A DNA stretch of 10,057 bases, from contig JBJEQK010000124.1 of the NCBI GenBank assembly GCA_051881715.1, forward strand, positions 1 through 10,057, written 5' to 3'. This DNA is from UBA1425 sp051881715. Its GTDB lineage: Bacteria; Bacillota; Clostridia; Oscillospirales; Acutalibacteraceae. Position numbers and translations under genes: made by a program. A model generated the notes under the pieces. It made no database searches, was not told where the DNA came from, and saw only the letters and a program-made list of their open reading frames with translations. Below, in pieces: positions 7,012 through 10,057 of this stretch (within the stretch, counting starts at the first letter, position 1; each line of letters opens with the position of its first letter).

Positions 7012-7834
7012 ATCCTTGACCCGAAAGATCATCACGGCGCCATATACGATCTGGATGTCGATTTTCGTCCTTGTGCCCATCGGTCTGGTGGTATACTACG
7101 CACTGACCGATGCGGACGGACACTTTACGCTTCGGAACCTGACCGCCATTGCGGACTACGGCAAGATCTTCGCCGTCTCGCTGGAGTTGGCGCTGATCTC
7201 TACGGCGATCTGCCTTTTGCTTGCCTATCCCGTGGCGTACACCATTTCCCGAATGCAGGCACACAAGCAGAGCACCATGGTCATGCTGGTTATGCTGCCC
7301 ATGTGGATGAATTTCCTCATCCGAACCTATGCGTGGATGACGATTCTCGAGGGAAACGGTCTGATCAACCGCTTTGTGCGTATGCTCGGCGGCGAAGGGT
7401 TTAACATGATCAACACCAACGGCGCCGTTGTGCTGGGCATGGTGTACAATTTTCTGCCGTATATGATTCTGCCCATCTATACGGTGCTGACCAAGATCGA
7501 AAAAAGCACCATCGAGGCGGCGCAGGATCTGGGTGCAAACCGCATCCATGTGTTTCGGCGCATCCTGCTGCCCATGAGTGTGCCGGGCATCATCTCCGGC
7601 ATCACCATGGTGTTTGTTCCTGCCGTCAGCACCTTTGTGATCTCCAAGCTTCTCGGCGGCGGCAAGACCTTCCTCATCGGCGATATTATCGAGAACTTCT
7701 TCCTCGGCAATACCGGCACGGTGGACTACAACATCGGCGCGGCACTGTCGCTGGTGCTGATGATTCTCATCCTTGTATCCATGGCGATCATGAACCACTT
7801 CGACAAGGATGAAAGTGCGGGAGGGATCATGTGA
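7001..7834 (+). CDS. potB: Spermidine/putrescine ABC transporter permease PotB
   Basis: This is one of the two membrane permeases of the polyamine importer. The start is ATG7001, with AAGGAGG (6985-6991) 9 nt upstream inside the end of potA. The frame opens further upstream, but those residues are translation of potA sequence in another frame. The 277-residue product has about six hydrophobic segments (roughly 15-34, 61-83, 92-114, 142-164, 199-219, 246-266). It carries the permease EAA loop EAAQDLGANRIHVFRRILLP (172-191), which contacts the ATPase. The block PMWMNFLIRTYAW (100-112) is characteristic of PotB-type permeases. It overlaps potA by 11 bp and shares one base with potC, which suggests translational coupling. 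Confidence 0.95.
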   Translation: MNRKSLTRKIITAPYTIWMSIFVLVPIGLVVYYALTDADGHFTLRNLTAIADYGKIFAVSLELALISTAICLLLAYPVAYTISRMQAHKQSTMVMLVMLPMWMNFLIRTYAWMTILEGNGLINRFVRMLGGEGFNMINTNGAVVLGMVYNFLPYMILPIYTVLTKIEKSTIEAAQDLGANRIHVFRRILLPMSVPGIISGITMVFVPAVSTFVISKLLGGGKTFLIGDIIENFFLGNTGTVDYNIGAALSLVLMILILVSMAIMNHFDKDESAGGIM

Positions 7835-8628
7835 TGAAGTTTCTCTCCAAAGCGTACAATTTCTTGGTGTTTGCCTTTTTGTATGCGCCGATCCTTGTGA
7901 TGATCGTCTTTTCCTTCAACTCCGAAAAGAGCCGTGTGAATTTCGGCGGCTTTTCCCTGCGCTGGTACGAAGCGCTGTTCCAAGATCAGATCATTCTGAA
8001 ATCCCTGTATCTTTCCCTGGCCGTGGCAGTGCTGTCCGCCCTGATCGCAACGCTGATCGGCACCCTCGCTTCGGTGGGCATCCATACCATGCACGGCTTC
8101 AAGCGCAAGGCCTATCTCGCCGTCAACAACATCCCCGTGACCAATCCCGACATTGTGACGGCGATATCCATGATGATTCTGTTTGTGTTTGTGGTGACGC
8201 GCTTCAATACCATGCAGATGGGCTTCGGCACCCTGCTCATTTCCCACATCACATTCAATATTCCCTATGTCATCCTCTCGGTTCTGCCCAAGCTTCGGGG
8301 ACTGAACACCAACATTTTCGAGGCGGCGCAGGATCTGGGATGTCCGCCGACCAAGGCGTTTCTCAAGGTGGTCATTCCCCAGATCTCTCAGGGCATCGTC
8401 ACCGGGTTTATCATGGCGTTTACCCTGTCGCTGGATGATTTCGTCATCTCCTATTTCAATTCCGGCTCCACGGCGCAGACGTTGCCGGTCACGATCTACT
8501 CCATGACGAAGCGTCCCTATTCCCCGAAGATCAACGCACTGTCCACACTGCTGTTTTTGGCGGTGATGATCCTGCTTGTGATTGTCAATGTCCGCAAAAG
8601 CGGAGAAAATAAAAAGGAGGCAAAATAA
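7834..8628 (+). CDS. potC: Spermidine/putrescine ABC transporter permease PotC
   Basis: This is the second membrane permease, partner of PotB. I chose ATG7834 over the in-frame GTG at 7831 because GGGAGGG (7819-7825) is then 8 nt away instead of 5, and ATG overlaps the potB stop as TGATG, a common coupling arrangement. The 264-residue product has six predicted membrane segments and an EAA loop (EAAQDLGCPPTKAFLKVVIP, 163-182). The segment FTLSLDDFVISYF (196-208) is highly typical of PotC. The C-terminus is short and basic (KSGENKKEAK). The codon after the last residue is TAA, and the potD start codon follows it without a gap. Confidence 0.95.
   Translation: MKFLSKAYNFLVFAFLYAPILVMIVFSFNSEKSRVNFGGFSLRWYEALFQDQIILKSLYLSLAVAVLSALIATLIGTLASVGIHTMHGFKRKAYLAVNNIPVTNPDIVTAISMMILFVFVVTRFNTMQMGFGTLLISHITFNIPYVILSVLPKLRGLNTNIFEAAQDLGCPPTKAFLKVVIPQISQGIVTGFIMAFTLSLDDFVISYFNSGSTAQTLPVTIYSMTKRPYSPKINALSTLLFLAVMILLVIVNVRKSGENKKEAK
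8614..8620 (+). promoter_or_regulatory. Ribosome binding site fixing the TTG start of potD
   Basis: AAGGAGG, a near-perfect Shine-Dalgarno sequence, lies within the last codons of potC and 8 nt before TTG8629. The residues after this TTG give a complete lipoprotein signal peptide, and no ATG lies in a suitable position nearby. Confidence 0.85.
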
Positions 8629-9687
8629 TTGAAAAAAATCGTTTCTTGTGTTCTGATTCTTTGCATGGCGGTGTCTGTGCTGTGTCTGTCCGCTTGCGGC
8701 GGAAACGGCGACCGCGTTACGCTCAATGTGTACAACTGGGGCGAATATATCGACGAGTCGGTGCTGTCCGATTTTGAAAAGCAGACGGGCATCCATGTCA
8801 ACTACACGACCTACGCCAGCAACGAAGAAATGTATGCCAAGGTCAGCTCCGGCGCCGCATCCTATGATGTGGTCATCCCCTCGGACTATATGATCAGCAA
8901 GATGATCGAGGAGGATCTGCTGGCAGAGCTGGATTTTACCAATATCCCGAACTATGCCTACATCGGCGAGGATTACAAGGGCCTTGCGTATGACCCGGAC
9001 AACCAGTATACCGTACCCTATACATGGGGCACCACAGTCATCATTTACAACAAGAGCATGGTGGATGCCGCCGATGTGGCAGAGGAGAGTGTGGATCTGC
9101 TGTGGAACGAGAAGTATGCCGGCAATATCCTGATGTTTGACAATCCCCGGGATGCGTTCGGTTTGGCGCTGAAAAAGCTGGGTTACTCCATGAACACGCT
9201 CACACCTGCCGAGTGGGAAGAAGCGGCACAGGAGCTGAAGGCGCAGAAGCCGCTGGTGCAGGCGTATGTCATGGATCAGATCTTCGACAAGATGTCCTCG
9301 GGCGAGGCGGCCATCGCCCCGTACTATGCGGGCGACGCGCTGATCATGCAGGCGGACAACCCCGATATCGGCTACTACATCCCCAAGGAGGGCGCGAACT
9401 TCTTCGTGGATTGTATGTGCGTGCTGAAAAATTCCCAGCATAAGACCGAGGCGGAGCAGTTCATCAACTTCATGTGTGAAACGGAAGTCGCCGCCAAGAC
9501 AGCGGAGTACATCGGCTACGCCTCGCCCCACATGGAAGCCAGAGCGCTCCTTGATCCCGAGATCGTCGGCAACCCGCTGGTGTACCCGGACAGCAAAGCC
9601 CTCGAGTCCACGGAAGTGTTCCTGAACCTGTCGAAGGATATCAATAAGCTGCAAAGCGACCTTTGGACAGATATTAAAAAAGACTAA
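8629..9687 (+). CDS. potD: Spermidine/putrescine-binding lipoprotein PotD
   Basis: This is the extracellular substrate-binding protein that hands polyamines to PotBC. In Gram-positives it is anchored to the membrane as a lipoprotein. The 352-residue product starts at TTG with a hydrophobic signal and the lipobox L20-S-A-C23, where the cysteine is lipidated. The mature protein begins with the family hallmark LNVYNWGEYID (32-42). Other conserved blocks are YDVVIPSDYM (79-88), VPYTWGTTVIIYNK (129-142), FDNPRDAFGLAL (170-181) and IPKEGANFFVD (251-261). Compared from memory with E. coli PotD, W37 and Y40 of the ligand pocket are kept, while two pocket tryptophans appear as Y233 and F259; D261 is kept. 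This could shift the preference between putrescine and spermidine, but that is inference. It is the last gene of the operon and is followed by a hairpin at 9695. Confidence 0.95.
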   Translation: MKKIVSCVLILCMAVSVLCLSACGGNGDRVTLNVYNWGEYIDESVLSDFEKQTGIHVNYTTYASNEEMYAKVSSGAASYDVVIPSDYMISKMIEEDLLAELDFTNIPNYAYIGEDYKGLAYDPDNQYTVPYTWGTTVIIYNKSMVDAADVAEESVDLLWNEKYAGNILMFDNPRDAFGLALKKLGYSMNTLTPAEWEEAAQELKAQKPLVQAYVMDQIFDKMSSGEAAIAPYYAGDALIMQADNPDIGYYIPKEGANFFVDCMCVLKNSQHKTEAEQFINFMCETEVAAKTAEYIGYASPHMEARALLDPEIVGNPLVYPDSKALESTEVFLNLSKDINKLQSDLWTDIKKD

Positions 9688-9694
9688 AAAAGAG

Positions 9695-9731
9695 AAAGAG
9701 CGTTCCGACTGCAACGGTCGGGACGCTCTTT
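9695..9731. terminator. Bidirectional terminator between potD and a convergent small ORF
   Basis: A 15-bp stem (9695-9709 with 9717-9731, one T-G wobble) with loop TGCAACG begins 7 bp after the potD stop. On the + strand the T-run is short (CTTTG). On the minus strand the stem is followed by TCTCTTTTTT (the complement of 9685-9694), a much better U-tract. It therefore looks built to stop transcription from both sides, which supports a transcript arriving from the right. Confidence 0.8.
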
Positions 9732-9757
9732 GAATATATCGCCGGGAAAGCGCAGGT

Positions 9758-9859
9758 TTACCAATGCTTTTCTTTGACGAGATCCACATTGCCGATGAAC
9801 GGCGTGATCAGAGCCGCAACGACACCCAGCGGCAGAATGAGCATGAGAAGAACGAACAT
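9758..9859 (-). CDS. Possible 33-residue hydrophobic peptide, convergent with potD
   Basis: Reading the minus strand, ATG at 9859 opens a 33-codon ORF ending in TAA at 9758. The product starts MFVLLMLILPLGVVAALITP and continues FIGNVDLVKEKHW. It has one hydrophobic segment (about 2-22) and a short charged tail ending in tryptophan, as in a single-pass membrane peptide. Upstream (complement of 9869-9876) is AAAGGAAG, 9 nt from the ATG, and a TATACT (complement of 9894-9899) lies about 35 bp upstream. A hairpin with a good minus-strand U-tract follows the stop. G or C dominates the third codon positions, like neighbouring genes. It is too short for homology by eye and I do not recognise it. It could be a small membrane protein of regulatory or toxin type, or chance. 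Confidence 0.5.
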   Translation of the reverse strand: MFVLLMLILPLGVVAALITPFIGNVDLVKEKHW

Positions 9860-9893
9860 CGTACTGCACTTCCTTTCTTGATTTTCTACCTAT

Positions 9894-9922
9894 AGTATAC
9901 AGGACAGAAAATTAAGAAAAAA
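9894..9922 (-). promoter_or_regulatory. Possible promoter for the minus-strand small ORF
   Basis: On the minus strand TATACT (complement of 9894-9899) is a good -10 box, but the hexamer 17 bp upstream is TTTTTT, a poor -35. The start would be near 9887, giving a leader of about 28 nt that contains the ribosome binding site. Support is modest and rests largely on position. Confidence 0.35.
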
Positions 9923-10002
9923 GTGGATAAAAGATTAAAGTTTGATTAAGGCTTGCCTAAGGCAACACCGAACACCCAGATTGTGCAGTGTTTCTCAAAA
10001 AA
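9923..10002. other. AT-rich intergenic stretch with small inverted repeats
   Basis: No gene is seen here. The stretch holds a perfect inverted repeat TTGCCT-A-AGGCAA (9953-9965) and arms AACAC (9964-9968) / GTGTT (9988-9992). It ends in a run of As before the repeat copy at 10003. It may be part of a larger structured repeat that extends past the window. Confidence 0.4.
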
Positions 10003-10057
10003 GTTCATCACGGATTTTTGTGGGATTAAAAGTTTCGGTCAAGCCTTTTCAAAGGCT
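10003..10057. repeat. Second copy of the palindromic element, cut by the window end
   Basis: These 55 bases align without gaps to 5479-5533 with 48 identities, in the same orientation. The 9-bp hairpin arm CAAGCCTTT (10040-10048) is unchanged, the loop differs (TC instead of TT), and the second arm is cut after AAAGGCT. Its left end matches the inverted right end of the first copy (5680-5701) at 19 of 22 positions. The rest of the element should lie beyond the window. Confidence 0.75.

Noticed and set aside
7726..9789. Long open frame on the minus strand (687 codons) opposite potC and potD
   Set aside because: It is antisense to two certain genes, has a low-complexity composition rich in H, R, G and Q, and crosses the terminator hairpin.
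9684..9869. 61-codon minus-strand frame near the end of potD
   Set aside because: It translates the terminator stem and is rich in R, H, S and C. The 33-codon frame in another phase (9758-9859) has the better ribosome binding site and a coherent hydrophobic product.

Overview
The window reads as chromosomal DNA from a low-to-medium GC Gram-positive anaerobe of the class Clostridia. My best guess is an Oscillospirales/Ruminococcaceae-type gut bacterium. The reasons are strong AGGAGG-type ribosome binding sites, consensus sigma-A promoters, TTG starts, a lipoprotein-type polyamine-binding protein, and a secreted protein ending in a dockerin-like module. No phylogenetic marker gene is present, so the placement is inference.

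Left part (1-5445). Three genes lie on the + strand. Each is followed by a convincing rho-independent terminator. The first (81-1181) is a 366-residue secreted protein with beta-helix-like strand repeats and an aromatic WWQWL tail. The second (1445-4891) is a 1148-residue secreted protein: a long unrecognised region, then FIVAR-like helical repeats, then a C-terminal two-loop dockerin-like domain. It has a near-perfect promoter (TTGACA, 17 bp, TATAAT) and a leader of about 105 nt. The third (4977-5387) is a 136-residue protein with four predicted membrane segments. Both secreted proteins are of unknown function.

Middle (5388-5871). This 484-bp gap holds the terminator of the membrane-protein gene, a 223-bp palindrome-rich element with imperfect inverted ends (about 5479-5701), and the promoter of the next operon. 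A second copy of the element's left end starts at 10003 and runs off the window. The two copies are in direct orientation on either side of the transporter operon.

Right part (5872-9687). This is a complete potABCD operon for spermidine/putrescine ABC import: ATPase (PotA), two permeases (PotB, PotC) and a substrate-binding lipoprotein (PotD). It is tightly packed: potA/potB overlap by 11 bp, potB/potC share one base (TGATG), and potD starts directly after the potC stop. potA and potD both use TTG starts. A hairpin at 9695-9731 ends the operon. It can also terminate a convergent gene, and a 33-codon minus-strand ORF encoding a hydrophobic peptide (9758-9859) sits there. The last 200 bases are AT-rich intergenic DNA leading into the second repeat copy.

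Overall the transport operon is ordinary. The least explained items are the two secreted proteins, the repeat element and the 33-residue peptide. I see no CRISPR array, RNA gene, phage gene or transposase.
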